A DNA stretch of 9,353 nucleotides from Phycisphaerales bacterium UBA2402 (GCA_002343715.1 DDSA01000190.1:1-9353), one strand, 5' to 3'. Shown: positions 1 to 6,702, counted from the first letter of the stretch. Numbers and translations are program-made. Notes: generated from the letters alone by a model not told the origin.

Positions 1-203
1 GTGCCGTCGCGTTCGGCGGTGCGGTACCAGCAGACGGAATCGGAGAGCCACTCCGGACGCGGCGGCGGCGCGGGCGAGACAGCGCGGAAGCGATCGGCGT
101 GGGCCGCGGCCCGCTCGTAGTCGGCCCGGGAGCCTTGGGCGACAGCGCCGGGCGTGATGAGCACGAGGCCGAGGAGCATGGGAACGGAACGGGGTAGGCG
201 CAT
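1..203 (-). CDS. N-terminal fragment of an exported S9/DPP-IV-like peptidase (partial)
   Basis: The reverse strand reads ATG at 203-201 and stays open to the window edge (67 codons). Residues 1-23 form a Sec signal peptide: MRLPRSVP, a hydrophobic MLLGLVLI core, then PGAVAQG, with likely cleavage after AVA. The mature part starts ADYERAAAHADRF and continues RPEWLSDSVCWYRT. This resembles the start of the beta-propeller domain of prolyl oligopeptidase/DPP-IV (S9) family peptidases, where a 'YxRA' helix is followed by 'xPxWlxDsxxfWYR'. The catalytic domain would lie outside the window, so the family call rests on a short segment recalled from memory. No good Shine-Dalgarno precedes the ATG; GGAA at about -13 is the nearest. 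The gene diverges from the thioredoxin gene at 304. It could also be another WD40/TolB-like propeller protein. Confidence 0.6.
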   Translation of the reverse strand, partial: MRLPRSVPMLLGLVLITPGAVAQGSRADYERAAAHADRFRAVSPAPPPRPEWLSDSVCWYRTAERDG

Positions 204-303
204 GGGTGTGAGTTCCGGAATGACAACACGCGGGGCGGAACGGATTGTGGCACGCCCGCGCGTCCTGATCCGGCTCCCGTACCATACTCCACGGAGGTAG
301 TTC
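204..303. promoter_or_regulatory. Divergent intergenic region with RBS and possible -10
   Basis: This 100-bp gap separates the divergent genes at 203 (minus) and 304 (plus). GGAGGT at 293-298, five bases before the ATG at 304, is a strong Shine-Dalgarno and fixes that start. CATACT at 283-288 resembles a -10 box, but no -35 is visible. A transcript from it would begin within or next to the Shine-Dalgarno, so the real start may be further upstream. An 8-bp palindrome, TTCCGGAA, lies at 213-220 near the minus-strand start and could be an operator half or chance. Confidence 0.5.
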
Positions 304-1581
304 ATGCACCGCACACTCGCCCTTGCCCTGGCCGCTTCGCTCGTCTCTTCTGCACCGGCTCAACCCAAGAAGGTCAAGCAGACGTCAACCCCCGCGGCGG
401 TCGAACCGACCGCCAAAGCCCCCGACCCCGCGGCGATCATCAAGGCCGCGCGCGAGGCGATGGCCGCGACCCACGCCCTCTCGTACACGGCGCGGACGTA
501 CGGCGTCGGTGCGCTCGACGGGAAGGTGCCCTCGTACAGCGGGCGCGTCTCGGCGGCGCGGGCGGATGCGGGCGGGTGGCGGCTGTACATCAAGGGCGAG
601 GCCTCGGCGGGCGAGGTGATCGAGGTCGGCTACGACGGCGTGACGGCCCGCTCGATCCGCGAGAAGGACAAGGTGGTGATCGAGAAGGACGTGGCCGATG
701 AATCCGACCTCGCGGTCTTTCTCAGTTCGCAGCAGTGCCGCCACGCGGTGGTGTGGGAAGTGCTGGGCGAGGCGCCTCTCGCCGGCGATGAGACCAGGGC
801 CAGGTACGAGGGCCGCGGTACCAGCGACGGGCAGGAGTGCGACATCATTTTCATCCCCGCGCCGGAGAAGGCGGAGTCCGAGCAGGCCGGGGGCGTTCAG
901 GTGTGGATCGCGCAGCGCGACCGATTGCCGCGGCGGGTGACGCGGTTCCAGCCCGGCTCGGCGGCGGGGGCCGACCCGAAGGACGGGCGCGTGCTGGAAC
1001 TGGGAGAGTTCAAGATCAACGCGGAGTCCATCGCGGGGTATTACTCGCCCGAGGTGCCCAGCGGATTCCGGGTGAGGATCGCCGATGCCGCGCCCAAGCC
1101 CAGGACGACACCCGGCGCGCCGCGCGAGGCGACCCCTCCCGCCGAACCGGGCTTGCTGAAAGTCGGCGCGGTTGCGCCCGAGTGGGAACTGATGAACAGC
1201 GAGGGGAAGAACGTGAAGCTCAGCGACCTGAAGGGGAAGGTGGTGCTGATGGACTTCTGGGCGACGTGGTGCCCGCCCTGCCGGGCCGCGATGCCCGCGG
1301 TGCAGAAACTGCACGAGAAGTACGCGGGCAAGCCTGTCGCGATTTTCGGGGTGAACTGCTGGGAACGGGGCGATGCCGCGGCGTACATGGCGAACAACAA
1401 CTTCACCTACGGGCTGCTGCTGAAAGCGGACAAGGTGGCCGGGGCCTACGGGGTCACGGGCATCCCGACGTTCTACCTGATCGGGCCGGACGGAAAGATT
1501 CTGCACGCGGGAAGCGGATTCGGGCCGGGGATCAAGGAGACGATCGAAAAGAAGATTGATGAGGCGCTGGCGGCGAAGTAA
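304..1581 (+). CDS. Exported LolA/DUF2092-like plus TlpA-type thioredoxin protein
   Basis: This 425-residue protein probably acts outside the cytoplasm as a thiol-disulfide oxidoreductase. Residues 1-19 are a signal peptide ending SSAPAQ. Residues about 38-258 form a beta-rich domain opening with AAIIKAAREAMAATHALSYTA, like DUF2092/LolA-fold lipoprotein-carrier domains, and ending in a 'YYSPEVPSGFRV' segment typical of that fold. A Pro-rich linker follows. Residues about 284-425 are a TlpA/ResA-type thioredoxin domain: VGAVAPEWEL, LKGKVVLMDFWATW, the active site C323-P-P-C326, and a cis-Pro motif GIPTF with P388. Three more cysteines are visible: C145 and C179 in the N-terminal domain and C352 in the thioredoxin beta-strand (GVNCWE). 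The start is fixed by GGAGGT at 293-298 and the signal peptide. No cytochrome-biogenesis genes are adjacent, so the substrate is unknown. The thioredoxin call is secure; the N-terminal family assignment is less so. Confidence 0.9.
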   Translation: MHRTLALALAASLVSSAPAQPKKVKQTSTPAAVEPTAKAPDPAAIIKAAREAMAATHALSYTARTYGVGALDGKVPSYSGRVSAARADAGGWRLYIKGEASAGEVIEVGYDGVTARSIREKDKVVIEKDVADESDLAVFLSSQQCRHAVVWEVLGEAPLAGDETRARYEGRGTSDGQECDIIFIPAPEKAESEQAGGVQVWIAQRDRLPRRVTRFQPGSAAGADPKDGRVLELGEFKINAESIAGYYSPEVPSGFRVRIADAAPKPRTTPGAPREATPPAEPGLLKVGAVAPEWELMNSEGKNVKLSDLKGKVVLMDFWATWCPPCRAAMPAVQKLHEKYAGKPVAIFGVNCWERGDAAAYMANNNFTYGLLLKADKVAGAYGVTGIPTFYLIGPDGKILHAGSGFGPGIKETIEKKIDEALAAK

Positions 1582-1824
1582 AGCCGCCGCGGCTCAGGCA
1601 CGGAAGCGGTTGATTTTCGCGGGATCGTCCGGGCCGGGCGCGGGGTCCGGGCACGGTGCACATCGTCAACGGTCGAGTCTCGATGCGGCGCTCGGACTGG
1701 CACCCTGAAAACCCCTGGAAACCGACGAGCTCGGTTCTGTACGCCGACGATTCGGCAACACGCGGGCGCTGATTGAATGCTCGCCGACACGGTCGGGAGA
1801 ATCCCGCCCCTATACTTGGCCCCC
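1582..1824. other. 243-bp intergenic region between thioredoxin and glycosyltransferase genes
   Basis: No supportable gene is seen here. Immediately after the stop, 1582-1594 is a small palindrome (AGCCGC, one base, GCGGCT) with no T tract. AACCGA at 1720-1725 can pair with TCGGTT at 1731-1736 around a 5-base loop and is followed by a T-containing stretch, so it is a weak terminator candidate. The last 31 bases carry the promoter-like elements listed separately. I looked for a tRNA near 1665-1700, where a GGTCGAGTC motif occurs, and could not build one. Confidence 0.5.
1794..1816 (+). promoter_or_regulatory. Putative TATACT promoter with inverted repeat, possibly leaderless
   Basis: TATACT at 1811-1816 matches the bacterial -10 consensus at five of six positions. 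Only eight bases separate it from the ATG at 1825, so transcription starting about seven bases downstream would give an mRNA with essentially no leader. No Shine-Dalgarno lies in the intervening TTGGCCCC, which fits. Just upstream, CGGGA at 1794-1798 and TCCCG at 1802-1806 form a perfect inverted repeat around GAA, covering the place where a -35 would sit. No recognisable -35 hexamer is present. The repeat may be an operator. Confidence 0.45.
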
Positions 1825-3384
1825 ATGAGCATCGCCCCTTCCCCCGTGACGGCCAAAGGCGCTGTGCTGGGTCTTGAAGACTTGTCGCCGGCAGCCTCCG
1901 CGCCATTCGCGGATGCATCCGCCCGTCCGTGGCGGGTGGCGGCGGTCTGTCCCTGCTTCAACCGGCCCCAGGACCTCGAGGTGCTGCTCCAGGACTTTGC
2001 CCGGTTGGACCTGCGGGGTATCGACCTGACGGTCACGATTGTCGACAACGCCTCGACCAAGCCCCTCGCCACCCTGCGGCGTCCGCCCGGCCTGGCGGTT
2101 GAGTTCCTCCGCATGGAGACCAACTCCGGCGGTTCGGGGGGCTTCAACGCGGGCATGACGCACGTGCTGCGTGGCGACGGGATCGGGGCGGAGAAAGGCC
2201 CGCCGGACTTTGTCTGGTGGGTGGACAGCGATGCCCGCGTCGGGCGGCGCTGCCTTCGGGCCTTGGTGCGGGTCCTGGAGAGACACCCCTACGTCGGGGC
2301 GGTGGGCGCCGCGATGGGCGAGATCGCCACGGCCCAGATCTGGGAGTGCGGCGGGAAGATACTCAAGAGCCGGGGCACGTTCGGACCCGCGGCCCGCGAC
2401 GACATCGACCGGCGGGCGCTCATCAAATGCCATTACGTCGCGGCGTGCTGCGCCCTGGTGCGGGCCGATGCGATCCGGCGCACCGGTCTTTTCCCCGAGA
2501 ACTTCATTTACTACGACGACATCGACTGGTGCCTGCGGATGACCAAGACGACGGGAATGGTCTGTCGCGCCACGAGGAAGGCGAGGGCTTTTCACCCGCC
2601 GGGCATCCGCCGTTTCGCGACGTGGGGCCGGTACTACATTGCGCGCAACGGGTTTTCGCTCATCGACATCCTGGGACTGGGGAGGGCGGTGCGGCTGCGC
2701 CGGGCCTTGTTCGAGATTCCACGGGCCGCGGCCCAGACCATGATGGGGCACGATGCGCTGGCGGCGCTGCACATGAAGGGTCTGCGCGACGCGGCGGACC
2801 ACCGCTTCGATCCGATCGAGCCCAAGAACATCATCGGCCCGATGGGTTTCCGGCCGTACGCCGAGTTGCCCGGAGTCGTCCAGGAGGAACTCGCCCGGTT
2901 CGGTCCGCACGCGACGGTCTACGTTCACCCCCTCTTGCGGAACAGAATTCCGGGTTTCGAGGCGCTCCGCGCCGCGCTGCGTCAGATCCGCTTCTCCTGG
3001 CCCCTCGATTGGAGAGAATGGAAGCACCGCCAGCAAGGGACGTACCTCTTCCGTGATCTGATCGGCGCGGCGGGGCGGACATTGCTCGGGCCTTCGGCGG
3101 ATGTGGCGATCGTGCCCACGGGATGGCCGACCAACTGGTTCCGGGGCCGCGTGCTGATCCAGGTGACGGCGGACGGGTTCCTGGTGAACCGCCCGCGGCC
3201 GATGGAACGGCTGGGCCGCGTGCTGCGGTTGTGCGCCACGGGCATCGGCCTGGCCTCGCGCATTGCGATGAATCCACCACCCGTGAGGCCCCTGCCGCCC
3301 GCGCCAGGCTGGAGCCCCCAGCGAGCGGGCTTGCCCCGTGCCGACGTGAAGGCATCCGCTGAGGTCGCGGCGTGCTCGGCCTGA
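1825..3384 (+). CDS. GT2 family glycosyltransferase, galactofuranosyltransferase-like
   Basis: This 519-residue cytoplasmic or membrane-associated GT-A enzyme would transfer a sugar from a nucleotide donor to a growing surface glycan. The GT2 domain starts near residue 33 (WRVAAVCPCFNRPQDL) and continues with TIVDNAST, a glycine-rich ETNSGGSGGFNAGM, and the metal-binding DxD D134-S135-D136 in WWVDSD. The acceptor/base region is YYDDIDW at 229-235, followed by AFHPPG and a WGRYYIARN segment. The glycine-rich loop plus the DDxDWxxR motif recall bacterial galactofuranosyl/rhamnosyltransferases of the COG1216/GlfT group, but the sugar cannot be assigned from sequence. The roughly 230 residues after the catalytic domain are unassigned and have no clear membrane span. 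The frame is open upstream to an ATG at 1777, but I chose 1825 because TATACT lies between the two ATGs. The 3' end overlaps the next glycosyltransferase gene. Confidence 0.85.
   Translation: MSIAPSPVTAKGAVLGLEDLSPAASAPFADASARPWRVAAVCPCFNRPQDLEVLLQDFARLDLRGIDLTVTIVDNASTKPLATLRRPPGLAVEFLRMETNSGGSGGFNAGMTHVLRGDGIGAEKGPPDFVWWVDSDARVGRRCLRALVRVLERHPYVGAVGAAMGEIATAQIWECGGKILKSRGTFGPAARDDIDRRALIKCHYVAACCALVRADAIRRTGLFPENFIYYDDIDWCLRMTKTTGMVCRATRKARAFHPPGIRRFATWGRYYIARNGFSLIDILGLGRAVRLRRALFEIPRAAAQTMMGHDALAALHMKGLRDAADHRFDPIEPKNIIGPMGFRPYAELPGVVQEELARFGPHATVYVHPLLRNRIPGFEALRAALRQIRFSWPLDWREWKHRQQGTYLFRDLIGAAGRTLLGPSADVAIVPTGWPTNWFRGRVLIQVTADGFLVNRPRPMERLGRVLRLCATGIGLASRIAMNPPPVRPLPPAPGWSPQRAGLPRADVKASAEVAACSA
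3361..3365 (+). promoter_or_regulatory. RBS (GAGGT) inside the upstream gene, for the GTG at 3372
   Basis: GAGGT lies six bases before the GTG at 3372, within the last codons of the preceding glycosyltransferase gene. An in-frame TGA at 3360-3362 rules out any earlier start for the downstream gene. The GTG is therefore the first possible start and sits directly ahead of the conserved LSIVILSFN strand. Confidence 0.6.
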
Positions 3385-4262
3385 GCATCGTCATCCTGAG
3401 TTTCAACCGGCGCGAGGCATTGGCCCGCACGCTGAGCGAAGTGCGTTCGGCGGAGTGGGGGAGATCGGCGCAGGTCATCGTGGTGGACAACGCCTCTTCG
3501 GACGGTTCGGCCGAGATGGTGCGGCGCGAGTTCCCGATGGTTGAGTTGCTGGCGCTGGAGCGCAACACGGCCATCGCGGGGTTCAACCTTGGGGCGGCGC
3601 GGGCGACTCGCGACGTGGTGCTCATCCTCGACGACGATTCATGGCCCCGGGAGGGGGCGATGGAAGGGGCGCTCGCGTATCTGGAATCGCACCCCGAGGT
3701 CGGCGGCATCATGCTCCACCGGCGGCACCCCCGGACGCTGGCGCCGGAGTGGCCCTTCGATCAGCCCGACCTCGCGGGCGTGCAGACCGAGTGGCCCGAC
3801 ATGGGGTGCGGCAACATCGTGCGGCGCGGGGCGTGGAACCGCGTGGGCGGGTACGAGGAGCGGTTTCACCTCTACCGCAACGACACCGACCTGGCACTGA
3901 AACTCCTGGGCGCGGGCTGCGGTGTGGTCTTCAACCCCGCGTGGGAAGTCTGGCACGACAGCGCGGCGGTCACGCGCAAAAGCAACAAGTGGCTGCGTCT
4001 CTCGACCAGGAACTGGGTGTGGATGGCCCGTCGGCACGCGGCCGGGTGGCCTTTGTTCAAAGGGATCCTGCTCGGGTGGCTCCACGCGCACCGACTGGCG
4101 GGGTGGAGACCGCGTGGTCACTGGTCCGTGCTGCGGGGACTCTCGGTGGGGTTGATGCGGCCCGCCCCGCACCTGCCGCCCGGGCTTCATGCAACACCGG
4201 AGCGGTTCGCGCGCCTGATCCGGTTGAAATCGCGTTATCGAGCACCTTCGGCCCGATCGTGA
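3372..4262 (+). CDS. GT2 family glycosyltransferase, rhamnosyltransferase-like
   Basis: This 296-residue GT-A fold enzyme is predicted to act at the cytoplasmic face of the membrane. Residue 4 onward reads LSIVILSFNRREAL, then VIVVDNASSDGS and ERNTAIAGFNLGA. The metal-binding acidic cluster is D87-D88-D89 in LILDDDSWP. The later motif YRNDTDLALK (D171, D173) corresponds to the ED/DxDLxxR acceptor region, and VWHDSAA supplies the usual histidine near the domain end. It is about the usual length for short WbbL/RfbN-type GT2 enzymes, but donor and acceptor are not predictable. It starts with GTG, overlaps the preceding glycosyltransferase by 13 bp and has its own internal RBS, so the pair is almost certainly co-transcribed and translationally coupled. 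No flippase, polymerase or priming transferase lies in the window. Reading continues open in the same frame after the stop (see findings). Confidence 0.87.
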   Translation: MLGLSIVILSFNRREALARTLSEVRSAEWGRSAQVIVVDNASSDGSAEMVRREFPMVELLALERNTAIAGFNLGAARATRDVVLILDDDSWPREGAMEGALAYLESHPEVGGIMLHRRHPRTLAPEWPFDQPDLAGVQTEWPDMGCGNIVRRGAWNRVGGYEERFHLYRNDTDLALKLLGAGCGVVFNPAWEVWHDSAAVTRKSNKWLRLSTRNWVWMARRHAAGWPLFKGILLGWLHAHRLAGWRPRGHWSVLRGLSVGLMRPAPHLPPGLHATPERFARLIRLKSRYRAPSARS

Positions 4263-4457
4263 ACCCGCGAGTGTTCGGGCGTTGAAGCGATAACACAAGT
4301 TGGCTCCGTTCAACTCGATGACATTCTCGGACACACAGAGTTCATCTCATATGGAATCCCCGAGCAGAAGCGAATAAACGCTGGAATATCGGGCCTTTTG
4401 CTTGGTACATGCGACGCTCGCGAACGTTACAACTTGGCTAAGCGGCGGATTTCAGCG
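4263..4457. other. AT-richer intergenic stretch before the lamin-tail gene promoter
   Basis: About 4281-4440 is roughly half A+T, clearly richer than the coding DNA around it. GTTGAA at 4281-4286 and TTCAAC at 4309-4314 form a 6-bp inverted repeat with a 22-base spacer. There is no T tract, so it is not a convincing terminator for the glycosyltransferase pair. The glycosyltransferase frame stays open through this stretch to 4604, but I see no start or RBS that would support a gene. The composition fits a regulatory or spacer region upstream of the promoter at 4458. Confidence 0.4.
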
Positions 4458-4490
4458 TTGACATGCGCGGCGGGTTCACTACCCTATACC
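4458..4490 (+). promoter_or_regulatory. Putative sigma70-like promoter for the lamin-tail protein gene
   Basis: TTGACA at 4458-4463 is a perfect -35 hexamer, and TATACC at 4485-4490 is a four-of-six -10 match. The spacer is 21 bases, longer than the usual 16-18, which weakens the call. A start near 4497 would give a leader of about 200 bases before the ATG at 4699. That leader contains the structured element and small ORF listed separately. Confidence 0.45.
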
Positions 4491-4537
4491 AGTGGAGTGA
4501 GGCGGTCCGATCGGGCCGCGGATCGAGAGGGTTCAGT

Positions 4538-4620
4538 GACAACCGGGCGGAACGCCCGAGAGACCGCCGGAGGTAACAGGCGGGAGTTGTCCCGACCGCG
4601 CTGAGCATGATGCGGGCGCG
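4538..4620 (+). ncRNA. Candidate structured 5' leader: three-way junction plus hairpin
   Basis: By hand pairing, P1 is GACAAC 4538-4543 with GTTGTC 4586-4591 (6 bp). It encloses P2, CGGGCG 4544-4549 with CGCCCG 4553-4558 around a GAA loop, and P3, CCGCC 4564-4568 with GGCGG 4579-4583 around the loop GGAGGTAACA. P2 stacks directly on P1; the other joints are AGAGA and GA. A following hairpin pairs CGCGC 4597-4601 with GCGCG 4616-4620, with an inner GCA/TGC pairing. The P3 loop holds a Shine-Dalgarno-like GGAGG. I do not recognise a known riboswitch class. Short GC stems arise easily in GC-rich DNA, so this is a candidate cis-regulatory RNA only. Confidence 0.35.
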
Positions 4621-4702
4621 CGTCGGTGGTGGTGGCGGTACGGATAACAACGTCATCAGAACAGTGAGTTGGTTGAGCAACACGAAAGGAACAGTGGCAT
4701 GA
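4607..4702 (+). CDS. Possible 31-codon upstream ORF overlapping the next start (ATGA)
   Basis: The ATG at 4607 (or 4610) opens a 31-residue frame, beginning MMRARVGGGGGTDNN, that ends at the TGA at 4700-4702. That stop shares bases with the ATG at 4699 in an ATGA overlap, the usual arrangement for translational coupling. The proposed start lies inside the leader hairpin at 4597-4620 and has no clear Shine-Dalgarno; GAG at 4603-4605 is too weak and too close. The peptide has no recognised motif. It may be a leader peptide or a chance frame. Confidence 0.2.
   Translation: MMRARVGGGGGTDNNVIRTVSWLSNTKGTVA
4686..4690 (+). promoter_or_regulatory. RBS (AAGGA) deciding the ATG at 4699
   Basis: AAGGA sits eight bases before the ATG at 4699. 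It supports that start over an in-frame TTG at 4669, which would place ten charged or polar residues ahead of an otherwise clean signal peptide. Confidence 0.6.
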
Positions 4703-6702
4703 AGTGTCGAAACGCGATGGTGCTGGCGATGCTGGCGGGCGGGTGTCTGGCGGCGAACGGGCAGGTGCTGATCTCGGAGGTGGTGGACGGCCCCGTGACG
4801 GGCGGCAACCCGAAGTTCGTGGAGTTGTACAACGCCTCGACGACCCAGACCGTGACGCTGGGCGCGGGCAAGAAACTCAACATCCATTCGAACGGCAACG
4901 CCACACCGACGGTGCTGTACGATTTCGGCGGCAACGACGGCGCGAACGAGGTGATCCTCCTTCCCGGGCAGACGTGGACCTACGCCAGCAGCGCGGGCGC
5001 GGGCACGAGCAGCGGCGTGACGCAGTGGGACCTGGTCTACGGTCTGGCCGGCAACCCCCCGAGCCTGTTCGCCTCGACGGGCACGTTCTTCGGCAACGGC
5101 GATGATGCGTACAGCCTGTCGGACGATGTGGACGGCACGCTCGATGTCTACGGCGTTCCCGGCGAGCGTCCCGGGGTGGGCGTGACGTGGAACTACCAGG
5201 ACAGCTACGCCCGTCGTCGCCCGAACGTGTGCGCTCCCAGCGCGACGTTCGACGCCGCCCAGTGGATCATCGCCGGCTCCGATGCGCTCGAGGCGGGCGC
5301 CTCCAACGACAGCGGCGGGGTGTGGACGCAGAACACGCGGGACAACACCAGCCCCAACAGCCACGCCAATATCTGCGCGCTCGGCAACGACTGCAACGGC
5401 AACGGCCGCCCCGACGCCACCGACATCGCGCTGGGTTTCTCGCAGGACTGCAACGGCAATCAACTCCCCGATGAATGCGACATCTCCTCGGGCGGGTCGC
5501 GCGACTGCGACAACAACGGCATCCCCGACGAGTGCACCATCGCGGGGAACCCCTCTCTCGACTGCAACGGCAACGGCGTGATCGATTCGTGCGAGATCAC
5601 CGGCAACGACTGCAACAACAACGGCGTGCTCGATTCCTGCGACATCGCCCAGGGCGCCCCCGACCTGAACAACAACGGCATCCCGGACACCTGCGAGCCG
5701 TTCGTCTTTGACTGCAACGGCAACCAGATCGAGGACGCGACGGACATCGCCGACGGCACCAGCCAGGATTGCAACGGCAACGGCATCCCCGATGAGTGCG
5801 AGCTCTTCGACGGCCGCCTGACCGACGCGGACAACAACGGCGTGCCCGACACCTGCGAGGGCGCGGCCGTGACAGAGACCTCGTTCAACGCCACCGTGCA
5901 GCCCAGCCCCTTCGGCGTCCGCAGCAGCCCCAACGGCCTGGCCTTCTTCAACATCGAGGGGACCGACTTCGGCACCTTCGCCAGCTACGGCGGGTTGCGC
6001 TTCGACATCGCCGCGGCGGTGGCGGACTTTGACGCTCAGTACGGCCCGGGCAACTGGGTCATCGACCGGGCCTACCTGCACCTGATGCAGTCCAACGCGG
6101 CCTTCACCGTCAACGGCGACTGCAACATCAACCACTCGAACGCCGACAGCGTGGATTTCTCGCCCGACCTCTCGACCGAGGTGACGTTCTTCGAGAACTA
6201 CGACACCGACTTCGCCGACCGCCAGCTCATCACGACCTACACCTTCACCCGCGGCCAGGGCAACCTCGACGAGTCCCCCGTCGCCGACCCCAACGGCAAC
6301 GGCGCTCACGAGGGCTACCTGCTCTACACCGAGGCCGGCCCCAACACCGCGGGCATGCAGGCCGTCGGCGATGAACTCAACACGGCCTTCGGTCTTCTCA
6401 CGCTCACCATCGATCCCGCGATGACCAGCACCGCGGCGACCTACGCCGGGTACACCAACAACACCTGGCGCGGCCCGAGCCTTGTGCTCTTCGCCCGTGA
6501 ATCCGGCGGCGGCTGCAATGCCTGCCCCGCCGACTACAACCAGGACGGCGGCGTGGACGGCGGCGATGTGGAGGCCTTCTTCACGGATTGGGAAGCCTCC
6601 GTGGGCTGCGCCGACACGAACCAGGACGGCGGCGTGGACGGCGGCGACGTCGAGGCCTTCTTCACGGCCTGGGAGTCCGGTGATCCCAACTGCGGCGGAT
6701 AA
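4699..6702 (+). CDS. Secreted lamin-tail-like protein with calcium repeats and EF-hand tail
   Basis: This 667-residue exported protein probably works at the cell surface. Residues 1-21 are a signal peptide (MKCRNAMVLAMLAGG...AANG) with likely cleavage before QVLISEV. Residues about 22-190 resemble a lamin-tail domain: VLISEVVDGP, KFVELYNAS and DAYSLSDD, with a late WIIAGSDALEAG stretch. Residues 231-387 are nine DxNxNGxxDxC repeats of thrombospondin-3 type, predicted to bind calcium with Cys pairs bridging neighbours. Residues about 390-605 are beta-rich (LRFDIAAAV, AYLHLMQSN, LLTLTI, PSLVLFARE), plausibly a jelly-roll binding domain, but I cannot name it. Residues 609-667 are the C-terminal two-loop EF-hand/dockerin-like module (D612 and D639 open the loops), flanked by cysteines. 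It sits alone behind its own promoter and a strong terminator. No catalytic motif was found, so a structural, adhesive or scaffold role is likely. Confidence 0.85.
   Translation: MKCRNAMVLAMLAGGCLAANGQVLISEVVDGPVTGGNPKFVELYNASTTQTVTLGAGKKLNIHSNGNATPTVLYDFGGNDGANEVILLPGQTWTYASSAGAGTSSGVTQWDLVYGLAGNPPSLFASTGTFFGNGDDAYSLSDDVDGTLDVYGVPGERPGVGVTWNYQDSYARRRPNVCAPSATFDAAQWIIAGSDALEAGASNDSGGVWTQNTRDNTSPNSHANICALGNDCNGNGRPDATDIALGFSQDCNGNQLPDECDISSGGSRDCDNNGIPDECTIAGNPSLDCNGNGVIDSCEITGNDCNNNGVLDSCDIAQGAPDLNNNGIPDTCEPFVFDCNGNQIEDATDIADGTSQDCNGNGIPDECELFDGRLTDADNNGVPDTCEGAAVTETSFNATVQPSPFGVRSSPNGLAFFNIEGTDFGTFASYGGLRFDIAAAVADFDAQYGPGNWVIDRAYLHLMQSNAAFTVNGDCNINHSNADSVDFSPDLSTEVTFFENYDTDFADRQLITTYTFTRGQGNLDESPVADPNGNGAHEGYLLYTEAGPNTAGMQAVGDELNTAFGLLTLTIDPAMTSTAATYAGYTNNTWRGPSLVLFARESGGGCNACPADYNQDGGVDGGDVEAFFTDWEASVGCADTNQDGGVDGGDVEAFFTAWESGDPNCGG
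5389..5859 (+). repeat. Nine tandem DCNGNG-type calcium-loop repeats (coding)
   Basis: Nine units of about 15-19 residues each follow D-(C)-N-x-N-G-x-x-D-x-C. The odd members are unit 1 (second Cys replaced in PDATD), unit 6 (DLNNNG), unit 7 (EDATD) and unit 9 (DADNNG). At DNA level gactgcaacggcaacgg recurs almost unchanged. Units 1-2 and 7-8 share a longer pattern, DATDIA.G.SQDCNGN...DEC, suggesting duplication of a two-unit block. The pattern matches thrombospondin type 3-like calcium repeats, common in planctomycete secreted proteins. Confidence 0.8.
6532..6693 (+). repeat. Two 81-nt repeats encoding the C-terminal EF-hand module
   Basis: Two 27-codon units run 6532-6612 and 6613-6693. 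Each encodes a 12-residue calcium loop of the form D-x-N-Q-D-G-G-V-D-G-G-D followed by VEAFFTxWE. Loop positions 1, 3, 5, 9 and 12 carry oxygen ligands, as in EF-hands. The first ~57 nt of the two units are nearly identical, with only a few changes such as gatgtg/gacgtc. This points to recent duplication or gene conversion. Confidence 0.8.

Noticed and set aside
385..1506. Minus-strand ORF (373 codons) opposite the thioredoxin gene
   Set aside because: It is Arg/His/Pro-rich with no domain. The plus strand carries WCPPC and the cis-Pro motif.
1665..1700. tRNA T-arm-like GGTCGAGTC sequence
   Set aside because: One T of the GGTTCGA motif is missing, and no acceptor, D or anticodon arms could be paired around it on either strand.
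1777..1824. Upstream ATG start for the first glycosyltransferase
   Set aside because: It has no RBS, adds 16 residues with no family support, and the TATACT box lies between it and the chosen ATG.
1532..1918. Minus-strand ORF (128 codons) across the gap after the thioredoxin gene
   Set aside because: It overlaps both flanking coding regions, has no RBS or domain, and is probably a chance frame.
1810..3036. Minus-strand ORF (408 codons) opposite the first glycosyltransferase
   Set aside because: It is a shadow of GC-rich coding DNA, with no start signal or recognisable family; the GT2 motifs lie on the plus strand.
4669..4698. TTG start for the lamin-tail protein
   Set aside because: It would put ten polar residues before the signal peptide. 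The ATG at 4699 has an AAGGA RBS at good spacing.
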